A stretch of DNA of 64,000 bases from Roseiarcus sp963820095 (GCA_963820095.1 CAWFZA010000008.1:372001-436000), one strand, 5' to 3'; positions 1 through 10,094 are shown, counted from the stretch's first letter. Notes: generated by a model from the letters alone, not told the origin. Translations and numbers: made by a program.

Positions 1-31
1 CTTCAGTCTCTTGAGACTTGAGGGAATTTCG

Positions 32-349
32 GTGACCGGGCAGCCCGACAATATCGTCATCGAGCATTTGCGTGGCCTGCGCGCGGACATTGGCGACGTC
101 AAAGCGGAAGTGCAGACGCTCAAAGCGGAAATGGCGACCAAATCCGATCTCCAATCGCTGAGGGCGGATGTCGCCTCCGACATGCTGACGATGCAAAAGG
201 ACACCCGCGACCAGATCGTCGGCCTTCGCCGGGCGGTGGTCGAATATCATTCCGCCGTCGTTGGGCACGGCTTGATCATCAGCGAACTCGAGGAACGGGT
301 TCGCCGGCTGGAGCAGCATCTGAATTTGCCATCGCTGGAAGTCCGATAG
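32..349 (+). CDS. Small coiled-coil hypothetical protein
   Basis: About 105 residues, rich in Leu, Glu, Lys and Arg with heptad-like spacing, and a second helical stretch near the C-terminus (EERVRRLEQHL). No catalytic motif or membrane segment is visible, so it is probably a soluble coiled-coil protein of unknown role. I chose the GTG at 32 because GAGGGA lies 6-7 bases before it. An in-frame TTG at 11 is possible, and the frame is open to the window edge, so the gene could be longer. The next gene starts about 70 bases downstream on the same strand. The family is not recognised. Confidence 0.55.
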   Translation: MTGQPDNIVIEHLRGLRADIGDVKAEVQTLKAEMATKSDLQSLRADVASDMLTMQKDTRDQIVGLRRAVVEYHSAVVGHGLIISELEERVRRLEQHLNLPSLEVR

Positions 350-421
350 ACCGCTCCCTCTGGCGTGGATCGGATCGAGCGATCCGTCGACCCTCTCCGC
401 GCGAGCTGGAACTACGTAGCA

Positions 422-2038
422 ATGCCTGACATTATCGTGATCGGCGGCGGCCATAACGGCCTTACCGCCGCGGCCTATCTCGCAATGACCGGCCTCAAAG
501 TCACCGTGCTCGAGCGCCGGGCACAAGTTGGCGGCGCGGCGGTCACCGAGGAATTTCACCCCGGCTTCCGCAATTCGGTCGCGGCCTACACGGTCTCGCT
601 CCTCAACCCGACGATCATCCGCGATCTCGAGCTTCCGAAGCCACGGTCTGCGCATCGTCGAGCGGCCGCTCTCCAATTTTCTCCCGCTGCCGGACGGGCG
701 CTATCTGAAGGTCGCGCCGGGACGCACGAAAGCCGGAGATCGCAAAGTTCTCCGCCCGCGACGCCGAGCGGCTCGACGCTTACGAGGCGCGGCTCGAGCG
801 CTCGCCAACATGTGCTGCGCGCGCTCGCGCTGGACACGCCGCCCAATCTGGCGACAGGGCAGGGGCTCACCGCCAATCTCGGCGCCTTCCTCGACACGGC
901 CAAAGTCGGAAACCGCCTGCGCGCGCTCGAACTCGAAGGGCAGCGCGATCTCTTCGAACTTTTCACCCGCTCGGCCGGCGACCTTCTCGACCAATGGTTC
1001 GAGAGCGATCCGATCAAGGCGATCCTCGGCTTCGACGGAATCGTCGGAACCTATGACAGCCCCTATGCGGCCGGGACGGGCTACGTCCTGCTGCATCATT
1101 GCTGGGGCGAGGTGAACGGCAAGAAGGGCGTCTGGGGCCATGCGATCGGCGGCATGGGCGCGATTGCGCAAGCGATCGCGCGCGCCTGCGCCGTGCGCAA
1201 CGTCGAGATTCGCACGAATTGCGCGGTGAGCGAGATCCTGATCGAGAAGGGTCGCGCGGTGGGCGTCGTCACCGGCAAAGGCGAAAAGCTCACGGCCCGA
1301 GCGATCGTCTCCAACCTGCACCCGAAGCTCACCTTCGAGAAGCTTGTCGATCCGACCATCCTGCCCGCCGACTTCCGCGCCCGCATCGGCTCCTATCGCA
1401 GCGGCTCGGGCTCCTTCCGCATGAACCTCGCGCTCTCCGAGCTGCCGAGCTTTTCCGCTCTCCCCGGACGCGAGGCGGCCGAGCATCACGGGAGCGGAAT
1501 CGTGATCGCGCCGAGCCTCGCCTATATGGAGCGCGCCTTTTTCGACGCCCGGCTCAACGGCTGGTCCGCGCAGCCGATCGTCGAAATGCTGATCCCCTCG
1601 ACGCTCGACGATTCGCTCGCTCCGCCCGGCCGTCACGTCGCGTCGCTGTTCTGCCAGCATGTCGCGCCCAAGCTGGCGGACGGGCGTTCATGGGACGAGG
1701 CGCGAGAGACGGTCGCCGACCTCATGATCGATACGGTCGAATCTTACGCGCCCGGCTTCAAGGCCTCGGTCATCGCTCGACAGAGCCTCTCGCCCCTCGA
1801 CCTCGAACGCGAATTCGGCCTTGTCGGCGGCGACATTTTTCACGGGAAGCTCAGCCTCGACCAGCTTTATTCGGCAAGACCGGTGCTCGGTCATGCCGAC
1901 TATCGCTCGCCGATCCGGGGCTTATACATGTGTGGCGCCTCGACTCATCCGGGTGGCGGCGTCACCGGCGCCCCCGGCCACAACGCCGCCCGCGAGATGC
2001 TGCGCGACTTTCACGCCGGGCGATGGGGTCGCGCCTAG
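422..2038 (+). CDS. FAD-dependent oxidoreductase, phytoene-desaturase/PYROXD2-like (frame-disrupted)
   Basis: A flavoprotein oxidoreductase of the NAD(P)/FAD amine-oxidase/phytoene-desaturase superfamily, closest in style to PYROXD2-like proteins. The dinucleotide-binding motif IVIGGGHNGLTAAAYL is at residues 4-19, followed by the ERR..GGAAVTEEF block. The family's C-terminal flavin-contacting segment (YMCGASTHPGGGVTGAPGHNA) is near the end. Between about 640 and 805 similarity walks through all three frames and returns to the first. This fits three single-base insertions, near 640, 735 and 803, in an otherwise intact gene of about 538 residues. The substrate is unknown. It is convergent with the PfkB kinase at 2079-3017. 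Confidence 0.8.
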   Translation: MPDIIVIGGGHNGLTAAAYLAMTGLKVTVLERRAQVGGAAVTEEFHPGFRNSVAAYTVSLLNPTIIRDLELPKPRSAHRRAAALQFSPAAGRALSEGRAGTHESRRSQSSPPATPSGSTLTRRGSSARQHVLRALALDTPPNLATGQGLTANLGAFLDTAKVGNRLRALELEGQRDLFELFTRSAGDLLDQWFESDPIKAILGFDGIVGTYDSPYAAGTGYVLLHHCWGEVNGKKGVWGHAIGGMGAIAQAIARACAVRNVEIRTNCAVSEILIEKGRAVGVVTGKGEKLTARAIVSNLHPKLTFEKLVDPTILPADFRARIGSYRSGSGSFRMNLALSELPSFSALPGREAAEHHGSGIVIAPSLAYMERAFFDARLNGWSAQPIVEMLIPSTLDDSLAPPGRHVASLFCQHVAPKLADGRSWDEARETVADLMIDTVESYAPGFKASVIARQSLSPLDLEREFGLVGGDIFHGKLSLDQLYSARPVLGHADYRSPIRGLYMCGASTHPGGGVTGAPGHNAAREMLRDFHAGRWGRA

Positions 2039-2078
2039 TTGGGCGGGCGAGTCGCGGACCTTTGTGCGCGGGCCGCGC

Positions 2079-3017
2079 TTACGTCCCGGTTGCCTCCGTC
2101 CGGAGACGCACGGCGACCTGATCGGCGGTCGGCAAGGCCGATTGTGCGCCGAGCCCCGTCGTGGAGATGGCTGCGGCGCAGTTGGCGAAGCGAAGGGCGT
2201 CCGGCCAGCCCAGTCTTGCGGTCAGGCGCGCATGAAGACAGGCGGCGGCGAAGCAGTCGCCCGCGCCGGTGGTGTCGAGAATTCTGGGCTTGAAGCCGGA
2301 AGAGGCGACACGTCCCTCGGCCGTCTCTACCCGGGCGCCGTCCGCGCCCAGCGTCGTGACGACCTCGGCGACGAGCCCGGCGAGCGGACGCTTGAGCGCC
2401 GCATCCACGAAGGCGCGCGACTCCGCGTTGCAGAAGATGAGATCGAAGCCGTCGATCGCATCGAGCAGAACAGCCGCGTCTTCCGGGCAATCCGCGCGCT
2501 CGATGTCGAGCGAGGCCGTCGCCCCGGAAGCCCGCGCGCCCTCCACGACTCTTCGGCACAGGGCGAGGTCGCCGACCGAGGTCAGATGCAGGTGCCGAAC
2601 GCCGTCCAGCGCCGCTGCGGTCAAATCGCGGGCGTCGGGCCGATAGGCGGATGTCATCAGCTTGACCAGAGACTTCTCGCCGTCCGGCGTCAGCAGGCTG
2701 ATGCAGCTGAAAGTCGCGACGCCCTCGAGGCGGGAGACGAAGCTCGTATCGACGCCCACCTGATGAAGGCTCTCGAGGGCGAAGGCTCCGTCGGCGTCGT
2801 CGCCGACGCGGCCGAGGACGCGCACCCGAGATCCCAGCCGGGCAAGCCCCGCCGCGACGTTTCCAGCCATGCCGCCTGGCGCTTTCTGCTTCACGACGCC
2901 ATTCACCTTCCCGTCACGAGTCGGCAGACGATCAACCTCGATCATGACGTCGACGTCGAGGTCTCCGACACAGAGGAAGAGGGGACGCTCTTCGGATGAT
3001 GGCAAGGCAGGGCTCAA
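2079..3017 (-). CDS. PfkB-family carbohydrate kinase
   Basis: A sugar or nucleoside kinase of the ribokinase/PfkB superfamily, 312 residues and intact. It has the N-terminal substrate region (GDLDVDVMIEVDRLP), the PfkB signature-1 glycine stretch (GGMAGNVAAGLARLG) at about residues 48-62, and the C-terminal signature DTTGAGDCFAA with the catalytic Asp at about residue 252. Its start overlaps the stop of the upstream ABC ATPase gene (ATGA, 3014-3017), so it is translationally coupled. It is the last gene of a CUT2 importer operon and presumably phosphorylates the imported sugar in the cytoplasm. The exact substrate cannot be read from the sequence. Confidence 0.9.
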   Translation of the reverse strand: MSPALPSSEERPLFLCVGDLDVDVMIEVDRLPTRDGKVNGVVKQKAPGGMAGNVAAGLARLGSRVRVLGRVGDDADGAFALESLHQVGVDTSFVSRLEGVATFSCISLLTPDGEKSLVKLMTSAYRPDARDLTAAALDGVRHLHLTSVGDLALCRRVVEGARASGATASLDIERADCPEDAAVLLDAIDGFDLIFCNAESRAFVDAALKRPLAGLVAEVVTTLGADGARVETAEGRVASSGFKPRILDTTGAGDCFAAACLHARLTARLGWPDALRFANCAAAISTTGLGAQSALPTADQVAVRLRTEATGT

Positions 3018-3796
3018 ACCCCGCTCCTCTCGGCGCCAGTGATATAGCCGACGACCATCGGCCCGGTCAGGCCCGCCGTTAGCCGGTCGGCGACCTTTCG
3101 ACCGAGACGCAGAACGACAATCCGATCGCAGACCTCCAACACCTGCTCCATGTTGTGGCTGATGAGCACGATCGCGATGCCCTGAGCGCGGAGGCGACCG
3201 ATGAGATCAAGCACGTGTCGCGTCTGCCGCACGCCGAGCGCCGCCGTCGGCTCGTCGAGGAACACCATGCGCCGGCTCCAACCGACGGCGCGTCCGATCG
3301 CGATGCATTGGCGCTGTCCCCCGGAGAGATCCTGAACGCGCTGCCGAACGGAGATCGTTCCCCCGATCCCGACCTGATCGAGAATCGCGCGAGCGCCAGC
3401 GCGCATCGCCTTTTTGTCGAGCCACCCGAGGCGTCCAAGCGGCGCCCACGAGGATCGGATCTCGCGGTTGAGATAGAGGTTCTGCACGACGTCGCCATGC
3501 ATAACGAGCGACAGATCCTGATGGACGATCTCGATGCCGAGTTCGGCGGCTCGCTTGGGCCCGCCGGAACTCAAAGGTTGGCCATCGACTGTGATCTCTC
3601 CTGCGTCGGGGGTGTAATAACCGGAGATGCAGCGGACGAGTGTCGACTTTCCCGCGCCGTTGTCGCCAACGAGCCCGACCACCTCGCCGGGCCAGATTTC
3701 GAGGTCGATATCCTCAAGCGCATGAAGGCCGCCGAACGTCTTGCGCAGCTGGGCGACGCGGAGGAGGGGCTCTGTCCCCCTGGGCATTGGGTTCAC
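3014..3796 (-). CDS. CUT2-type sugar ABC transporter ATP-binding protein (single domain, FrcA-like)
   Basis: A cytoplasmic ATPase subunit of a sugar importer, 260 residues. Walker A is GDNGAGKST at 44-52, followed by the Q-loop region (VHQDLSL), the signature LSGGQRQ near 150, Walker B with MVFLDEPTAA, and the H-loop ISHNMEQ. It has one nucleotide-binding domain, like FrcA, rather than the double domain of RbsA. It overlaps both the permease gene upstream and the kinase gene downstream by four bases, which marks a tight operon of binding protein, permease, ATPase and kinase. It is intact. Confidence 0.93.
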   Translation of the reverse strand: MNPMPRGTEPLLRVAQLRKTFGGLHALEDIDLEIWPGEVVGLVGDNGAGKSTLVRCISGYYTPDAGEITVDGQPLSSGGPKRAAELGIEIVHQDLSLVMHGDVVQNLYLNREIRSSWAPLGRLGWLDKKAMRAGARAILDQVGIGGTISVRQRVQDLSGGQRQCIAIGRAVGWSRRMVFLDEPTAALGVRQTRHVLDLIGRLRAQGIAIVLISHNMEQVLEVCDRIVVLRLGRKVADRLTAGLTGPMVVGYITGAERSGV

Positions 3797-4833
3797 TCCG
3801 CGGGCTGGCGCTGGCTGACCGCCACCGCGACGACGATAATGATGCCCTGCACGACGATCTGTTGCTGGACCGTTGCGCCCATGAGCACGAGTCCATTGAC
3901 GATCATCGTCATCAGAAGGGAGCCCATGAGCGCGCCAAGCATGCTGCCGGATCCGCCAAACAGGCTCGTGCCGCCGATCACCACGCCGGCGAGAACCGTG
4001 AGGAGGTCGCTCGAGCCCAGCGTGTAAATGGCGCCGTGAATTTCGCCAGCATAGATCATCCCGGCCAGCGCCGCCGTGCAGGATGAGATGACCATGACGC
4101 TAACGCGGACGCGGTTGGTGTTAATGCCGAGCGCCCGGGCGCTGGCGCGGTTGCTTCCAGTCGCCATTACGCGCCAGCCGAAAGCAAGATTCTTGAAGGC
4201 GGCCTGGGCTACCAAGAAGCCGAGGACGAGCCACACGACCGCGTCGGAAAGCGGTCCGATCGTGCCCGAGCCAAAGAGGCTCGTATAGGCGTCGTTGACG
4301 ATCGGCACGTCCTGAAGCTGGGTTGAAATCTGCGCTATGCCGGCAAAAAGCTGCATGGTGCCGAGCGTCACAAGGAAAGAAGGCACCCTCAGCCCGACGA
4401 TCAGCAGGCCATTGAGAAGACCGGCGCAAATTCCGGTCAGAATTCCGAGGGCGACTCCAGGGACAAGTCCGTAGTGACGAAGACCAAGCGCCGTGAACAG
4501 CGCCGCCATGGCGACGACAGATCCGATGGAAAGGTCGATTTCGCCGGCTGTGAGGACGAAAACCGCGCCGAAAGCCATGAGAGCGATCGGCGTGACCTGC
4601 GAGACGATCGACGTCGCGTTCTGGGCGCTCAAGAAGCCCTTGTCGCCAATCGTGACCGCGAAAAAGGCGAAGACGAGGGCGAACCCAAGGTAGACGGTGA
4701 GGTCCTTCCACCTGAAGCGCGGTCCGTCGGAAACGCCCTCCTTCCGAGTAGGGCGCTGGGCGACAAAAGTCTCCGTGGCGGCAGCTTCCCTGTCCGTCGT
4801 CGCGGCGGCGCGATCCCCTTCGCGCTGGGGCAA
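3793..4833 (-). CDS. CUT2-type sugar ABC transporter permease (RbsC/FrcC-like)
   Basis: An inner-membrane permease of 346 residues with about 8-10 hydrophobic segments after a polar N-terminal stretch of about 50 residues. Family hallmarks are GEIDLSIGSVVAMAAL (the GGIDLSVG-type loop) at about residue 98 and VVIGGTSLFGGSGSMLGALMG near the C-terminus. The gene is intact. It starts 4 bases after the stop of the binding-protein gene and overlaps the ATPase gene by 4 bases. The long charged N-terminus is a little unusual, and an internal start closer to the first membrane helix is possible. Confidence 0.92.
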   Translation of the reverse strand: MPQREGDRAAATTDREAAATETFVAQRPTRKEGVSDGPRFRWKDLTVYLGFALVFAFFAVTIGDKGFLSAQNATSIVSQVTPIALMAFGAVFVLTAGEIDLSIGSVVAMAALFTALGLRHYGLVPGVALGILTGICAGLLNGLLIVGLRVPSFLVTLGTMQLFAGIAQISTQLQDVPIVNDAYTSLFGSGTIGPLSDAVVWLVLGFLVAQAAFKNLAFGWRVMATGSNRASARALGINTNRVRVSVMVISSCTAALAGMIYAGEIHGAIYTLGSSDLLTVLAGVVIGGTSLFGGSGSMLGALMGSLLMTMIVNGLVLMGATVQQQIVVQGIIIVVAVAVSQRQPAE

Positions 4834-4836
4834 AAC

Positions 4837-5980
4837 CTACTTGCCCAGCGCTTTGGTGACTTCGGGCGGCGGCGAGGCATGGTAGCTGTCCGCATAAGCC
4901 TGAAGGATATTGTCCTTGGTGATCGCAATCGCAGGCACCTCGACATAGGCCGGCGCATCCTTGCCGAGAAGGCCATATCCGATGACTGCGGCGAGCGATT
5001 TGCCGATGGAGTAGGGATCGTCGACGGTCAGCGCCTTCACCGGGCCGCCAGTGACGAGCGAAACGGCGACAGTGTTCGACAGATCCATCGTGCCGATCGC
5101 GATGTCGTCGCGATGCGCGGCGCGTACGGCTTGAAGGACGCCGGAGGCTGGATCCGCCCACGGCGCGTAGATGGCCTTGATCTTGGGATGCTGCAGGATC
5201 ATGGCGCTCGCGACCTGGTAGACGCGGTTGGGGTCCGAGAAGCCCGCGGGGATGATCTTGATGTTGGGGTAGTTCTTCTCGATCGTCGTCCGGAAAGCCG
5301 CGTCCCGCTGATTCACGACATAGGCGTTGGCGTCGAAATAGAGAAAGCCGAGCTCGCCTTCGCCGCCCATCGCTTTGGCGAGATTGTCCGCCGTCTTTTG
5401 GCCCATCGCGTAGAGGTCGTCGCCGACAAGACCCGTGTAATCCTTGCCCTGCTGGAAGCCTGAGGGCATGTTGCTGATGAGCGCGAGTTTGACGCCGGCT
5501 TCCGCCGCCTTCTTGAGCGCAGGGCTCAGTTCGTCAGGGTTGATAGGCCATGTGACGATGCCGGATGGCTTCTTCGCCATGATGGTCTGAACCGCATGCG
5601 CCTGATCCGACGCGCTGAAGTTCGAATTGCTGAGCCCGGCAATCTCAACCCCCAGCGTCTTGAATTCATCTTCCGCGCCTCGGGTCACGGCGTCCGCCCA
5701 ATCCGAGCTGGTCTGGAAGAGCAGCGCCGCCGAATAATGTCCGTCGCGCAGTTTCTTGACCTCATCGTCCGTAAAGGTGAGCGCGCTCGCGGGCTGACCT
5801 TTCGCGTCGTTCGGACCGACGGTCGAGGTGACAAGTCCCTTCGTTGCGAACTCCCCGCCGACCATCCTGTCTGCGGCTCGGGCATAGATTCCGCCTGTGA
5901 CAAGGATCGCAGTCGAAAGGAGAATGGGAAGGCTAAATGCGGCCGCTTTTGGGGTCGAGAGCGCGTTTGGGAATATGCAT
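4837..5980 (-). CDS. Periplasmic sugar-binding protein of CUT2 ABC transporter (5' frameshift)
   Basis: A type-I periplasmic binding protein (Peripla_BP_4/RbsB family) of about 380 residues. The mature part begins near ADRMVGGEF and contains the usual two-lobe pattern, for example DEVKKLRDGHYSAALLF, PSGIVTWPINPDELSP and FLYFDANAY. The hydrophobic signal peptide (LPILLSTAILVTGGIYARA) is in this frame, but the best start is an ATG at 5980 in another frame, encoding MHIPKR. It is preceded by AAAGGCGGAG. Joining the two needs one base shift between about 5940 and 5975. It is the first gene of the operon with the permease, ATPase and PfkB kinase. Confidence 0.82.
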
Positions 5981-6052
5981 TGGTTTGGACTCCGCCTTTG
6001 AGAAGTCTTCACACCGGCGGGCCGAAGGCGTCGGGCCGCATCCGTTGGTTTG

Positions 6053-6814
6053 TCAACGCTGATGTTTCTCCGCGAGCCAGCGGACGAGATTCGTCCAGAG
6101 CGCGCCGTACCCCTTCCAGGCCAGGAAGGGCGGTGGCCCCCAATGGGGCCCGCAATCGGAAGCGAAGATCGCGCTGCGTCCTTGTCCGACATCGCGCACG
6201 GCGATGAACGGATCGTCGCCGACGCGCGCCAGCACATCCGCGTCCGGCCGCGCCGTGGAGCGATTGTAGCCCAGGAATTGGGGCCAGTCAGACAGGCCCT
6301 TGAGGACAGGGTGGTCGGATTTGACAAGGGACGGCGTCACTCCCTGAGGGCATTCACGCCGGTCGTCATAAGGAAACAATTCGACTGGCAGCACATCCTC
6401 TACCGGACTGCCCTTGTAATTGCCTTTGGCCTGGATCCCTTGGAAGGTGAGATAGCCGCCGACCATCAAGAGGCCGCCGCCGTCGATCACGAAGTCACGA
6501 ATAAGCTCTAGCCGGTTGGGCCAGCTCTCGGATCGGATCGCGACCCGGTCGGGCAGCAGAAGCGTGTTCGCGCCGACATCGCTGAGGATCACAACGTCGA
6601 ACGCGTCGATTTCTTTCCGCAAGAAGGGAAACGCTTCCATAGCGATGTGGCTGGGCTGGTAGGTTACTTCGGCGCCGCCGGCGCGAAGACCGGCGATCAT
6701 CTCGGCGCCGCCCTCGTGGTAGGATGACGTCTCGAAGGAATCGAAACCTTTGACGTGAACACTATGCGTCATCCAAGATTCGCCAGCGAAAAGGACTCTT
6801 ACTGGATTTGGCAT
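6053..6814 (-). CDS. Class I glutamine-amidotransferase-like protein (GATase1_like)
   Basis: 253 residues resembling the putative glutamine amidotransferase family (Pfam GATase1_like, PF07090-type). It starts with a flavodoxin-like strand (VRVLFAGESW), has DVVILSDVGANTLLL, the glycine-rich turn DGGGLLMVGGYLTFQGI, and a C-terminal GRSAIFASDCGPHWGPP. I do not see a clear Cys nucleophile elbow, so enzymatic amidotransfer is doubtful and a sugar-binding or other hydrolase-like role is equally possible. It lies between the LacI regulator gene and the CUT2 binding-protein gene on the same strand, so it probably belongs to the same sugar regulon. It is intact. Confidence 0.72.
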   Translation of the reverse strand: MPNPVRVLFAGESWMTHSVHVKGFDSFETSSYHEGGAEMIAGLRAGGAEVTYQPSHIAMEAFPFLRKEIDAFDVVILSDVGANTLLLPDRVAIRSESWPNRLELIRDFVIDGGGLLMVGGYLTFQGIQAKGNYKGSPVEDVLPVELFPYDDRRECPQGVTPSLVKSDHPVLKGLSDWPQFLGYNRSTARPDADVLARVGDDPFIAVRDVGQGRSAIFASDCGPHWGPPPFLAWKGYGALWTNLVRWLAEKHQR

Positions 6815-6841
6815 CGGCTCTGCCCGTCGTTCTAAGATTGA

Positions 6842-7950
6842 TTACTTAACGGCGCCCGCAACGCCGTCCTGCCCGCAGACGTCGGCTAAACGTTTAACTC
6901 GCACATTTCCCGGCTTCAAGTCCGTCCCGCCCATCGCGCCTTCGGGCGCAGCGCAGGAGTCGCGAGCAATCAATCGCGCCTCGAGAATGACCCGTTCCGA
7001 CGGGCCGCTTTCGCCCCGAATTCGCGCATGGAGAATGCGCACGCCGTGTTCGGCCAGCGCCTCGATCGGCTGTCGCGCCGTCGTCAGGCGCGGCGCAAAC
7101 GCGCTCGCCCAAGGAAAATCGTCGATGCCGGCTAAAGAGATGTCAGAGGGACATCGAAGGCCAAGCTCCGTTATGGCCTGCATGACTCCAATCACCATCT
7201 CGTTGTTCGAAACAAAAAGGGCTGTCGGACGTCGAGATGCGACCAGGAGATCGCGGGAGAGTTCGCGCGCCCGATCCTGTCGGAAGTCCGCGTAGATTAC
7301 CGGAGCTTCAGCTGGGTCGAGCCCGAACTCCTCCAATGCGGCGCGGAAGCCATCAAGGCGTTCCGTTGTGTTGGAAAGGTGACGCCATCCCGCGACCGCG
7401 CCGAGGTGGGTGTGACCGAGCGACAAAATATGACGCGTCACATCCAAGGCCGCCTGACGATTATCGATAGACACTCCGTCGAAGCGCGACTCGGGGATCA
7501 CGCGGTCGATCATGACGATAGGTCGAGGGAAGTTCGAAACTGGCGGCTCGAAATACATGGACCGCGGACCGGTCGGAGCCAGAATGACGCCTTCCACCCG
7601 ATGCGACGCCAAGAGGCGAAGCGCTGACAGCTCTTTTGCTGGGTCGTGGTCGGCTTCGCACAGCAAGAACGTTATAGCCGAGCGAATCGGCAATCGAGCC
7701 GATGCGTCGCACCAGGTCCGAGAAGAAGGGGTTGGTGATGTCGGCGACGATCGACGCCGATCAGCCGCGTCGATTGCATGCGCAACCCTTGAGCGACTCT
7801 CGACGGCGCGAAGCCCAGCTGCGCCACGGCTTCCTGGACGCGCGCCCTGAGCGGCGCGCTGACAAAGCTCGTCCCGTTGATGACATTCGAGACCGTCGCC
7901 GTCGACACCCGGGCGAGACGCGCAACGTCCTTGATTGTCGGGTTCGGCAA
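6842..7950 (-). CDS. LacI-family transcriptional regulator (frame-disrupted)
   Basis: A ligand-responsive DNA-binding repressor. Residues 1-22 are the LacI helix-turn-helix (TIKDVARLARVSTATVSNVI), followed by the hinge region (APSRVAQGLRMQSTRLIGV). The periplasmic-binding-like effector domain continues in two other frames: LVRRIGSIADSLGYNVL at about 7665-7745, then LLCEADHDPAKELSALRLLASH to the end, with VSIDNRQAALDVTRHI and SLAGIDDFPWA typical of the family. Two base shifts (near 7748 and 7668) explain the break. About 27 bases separate it from the downstream GATase-like gene. It probably senses the sugar of one of the two flanking CUT2 systems. Confidence 0.85.
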
Positions 7951-8038
7951 GGTGCGCCTCGTTGTTCGGGAGCCGGGAGAGAGCCCTGGAAATTACAGCC
8001 CGGCAGACTCTCTCGCCGCCTTTTCAACGAAGATCAAG

Positions 8039-8060
8039 CTTGCGGCTTCGCCGCCGCAAG
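8039..8060. repeat. Short hairpin between binding-protein and LacI genes
   Basis: A perfect 8-bp stem CTTGCGGC/GCCGCAAG with a 6-base loop lies in the gap downstream of the binding-protein gene and upstream of the LacI gene (both minus strand). No U-run follows on either strand. It is therefore more likely an mRNA-stability hairpin than a strong intrinsic terminator. Confidence 0.4.
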
Positions 8061-8080
8061 GCGGCTTGCGACCTCGCTCC

Positions 8081-9023
8081 TCAGTCGCAATCGCCCTTGT
8101 ATTCGTATTTGTCGGCGGTCGCATTGTCGCCGGCCTTTATCGTGACGATCTCGGTCAACGTGGTCTTGTCCAACTTGTCGCCCTTGATGAGCTTGGCGGC
8201 GGATTCCATGGCGACCTCGCCCTCCTGCTTCGGGTCCTGCGCGATCAGGGCCTGGATGGCGCCGTTCTTGAGCGCGGCGACCTCAGCGCTCGCTGCGTCG
8301 TAAGCGACGACCTTCACCTTTCCCAGAGCGCCGGCCTGGCGGAGGCCGGTCAACGCTCCGATCGCGCCCTGATCGTTCGTCGCGAAGAGGCCCGCGAGCT
8401 TCGGATGGGCGGAGAGAGTCGAGGTCACGATTTCGGCTGCCTTCTGGGGATCGTCGCTTTGATATTGCGCGCCGAGATAGACGATGCCGGGATATTTCTT
8501 CAGTTCCTCCTCAAAACCGGTCGTGCGCGCGTCCTGCGCGGCGGAGCCGGGTGGCTGGGTGATGACGAGCACTTCTCCCTTGCCGTCGAGCAGCGCGTTG
8601 ATCGCGTCGGCGGCGAGCCGTCCTCCCTGCGCATTGTCCGTCAGGATCTGGGTCTGGACGAAGGAATTGTCCTCGATCGTCTGGTCGACGGTCACGATCT
8701 TGGTCCCGCGGTCGGCGAGCTGCTTCATCGGCGCGATCAGCGCCTTCGCGTCGGTCGGCACGATAACCGCGACCGCAGGCGTCGTCGCCGCGACCGCGTT
8801 GACCACCGGGATCTGGCTGTCGGCGGCAAACTGGTCTGGAGCCGATATCGTGAGCGCGAGGCGGAGCTGCCTTTGCTTTCGCCTTCGCCCCGCAGGCGAG
8901 CGCCTGGTAGAAAGGACTTCCCTTCACGCCGAGCACGAGCGCGACCGCTGGTTCGGCCGCCTCGGCAGCCGATGAGGCCGCGAGGAGCGCGAAAGCAGCG
9001 GCGGCGCCAACTGTCATTTTCAT
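8081..9023 (-). CDS. Periplasmic sugar-binding protein, second CUT2 system (frame-disrupted)
   Basis: An RbsB-type periplasmic binding protein of about 313 residues. Its signal peptide (MKMTVGAAAAFALLAASSAAEAA) is followed by VALVLGVKGSPFYQALACGAKAKA. The frame is then lost near 8870 and the protein resumes as LTISAPDQFAADSQIPVVNA, AVIVPTDAKALIAPMKQLADRG and IVTVDQTIEDNS, through to a C-terminal YEYKGDCD. One base shift accounts for this. Together with the permease and ATPase genes immediately upstream on the minus strand it forms the second importer. The gene order here is ATPase, permease, binding protein, the reverse of the first system. Confidence 0.85.
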
Positions 9024-9048
9024 AAGCCTTCTCCTGTTTATTGCAGCT

Positions 9049-10094
9049 TCAGCTGCGTTCTCGAGCCCTTCGCTTGAGCTGATCGATCCATACGGCGAGG
9101 ATCAGAACCGCGCCGGTCGCCACGGTTTGCCAGAACGGCGGAATGCCGAGGATGACAAAGCCGTTCAGAAGCACGATCGGGATGAACACGCCGACCACGG
9201 TTCCGGCGATGCTGCCGATTCCGCCGAACAGGCTCGTGCCGCCAAGCACGACGGCGGAGATCGTCGACAGGTTGTCCATGGCGTGGCCGCCGATCGTCGT
9301 CGTCGCGAAGCGCGCGGTCGACATCATGGCGGCGAGGCCGGCAAGCGTGCCCGACAGCACGTAGATTGCAACGAGCTTCCGCCCAACCTTGATTCCCGCC
9401 CGCCGTGCGGCCTCCTTGTCGGAGCCAACGGCGAACACGTGCACGCCGAAGCGGGTGAGATGAAGGACGATCGCGCCGACAAGGGCGACGCCGACCGCGA
9501 TCACGACAAGGACCGGAACGCCAGCGATGGTCCCGGATCCGATCGCATCGACGAGGGTCTCCGGGACGGCCCGGATGTCGGTGCCGTTCGTGAGGATTTG
9601 CGCGAAGCCCAGCGCCATGCCGAAGGTGCCAAGCGTGACGATGAGCGGCGGGATGCGCGCGGCGGCGACAAGGGTCGCCGTTGACGGCGCCCCAGAAGGC
9701 TCCGCTCGCGAGCGCAACAATGAGCCCGACGAGAACGACGCCCCATCCGCCCTGCGTCGTGCCATAGGTTCCTCCCGCCGCGCCGGATATGCGCAGCATG
9801 ACCTGCGCGGACGCGATCGAGGCGAAGACGAGAACCGTGCCGACGGAGAGGTCGATCCCGCCGGCGATGATCACAAAGGTCTGCCCGACCGACAGAACGA
9901 GAAGAATCGCCGCATTGATGGCGAGCATCGACAGATTGAAGCTTGATCCGAATTGCTCGGGCCGCAACGTCGTGAAGATCGCAATGAGCGCGATCAGCAG
10001 GACAAAAATCCACCCTCCGCCAAGGAGCCGCAGTCCAGCGCTCGAGCGGTGACAGCCGTTCGTCCTCTGGTTCGCTCAAGGAGGTTGCGCTCAT
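9049..10094 (-). CDS. CUT2-type sugar ABC transporter permease, second system (frame-disrupted)
   Basis: An inner-membrane permease of about 348 residues. The start MSATSLSEPEDERLSPLERW at 10094 overlaps the ATPase stop (ATGA). A base is lost near 10020, after which GGGWIFVLLIALIAIFTTL forms the first helix. The GGIDLSVGTVLVFASI hallmark follows. A second shift near 9705 moves the frame so that ARIPPLIVTLGTFGMALGFA, VFAVGSDKEAARRAG and VVLGGTSLFGGIGSIAGTVVG continue to the stop. All expected blocks are present once the frames are joined, so the gene is probably intact in the organism. Confidence 0.85.
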
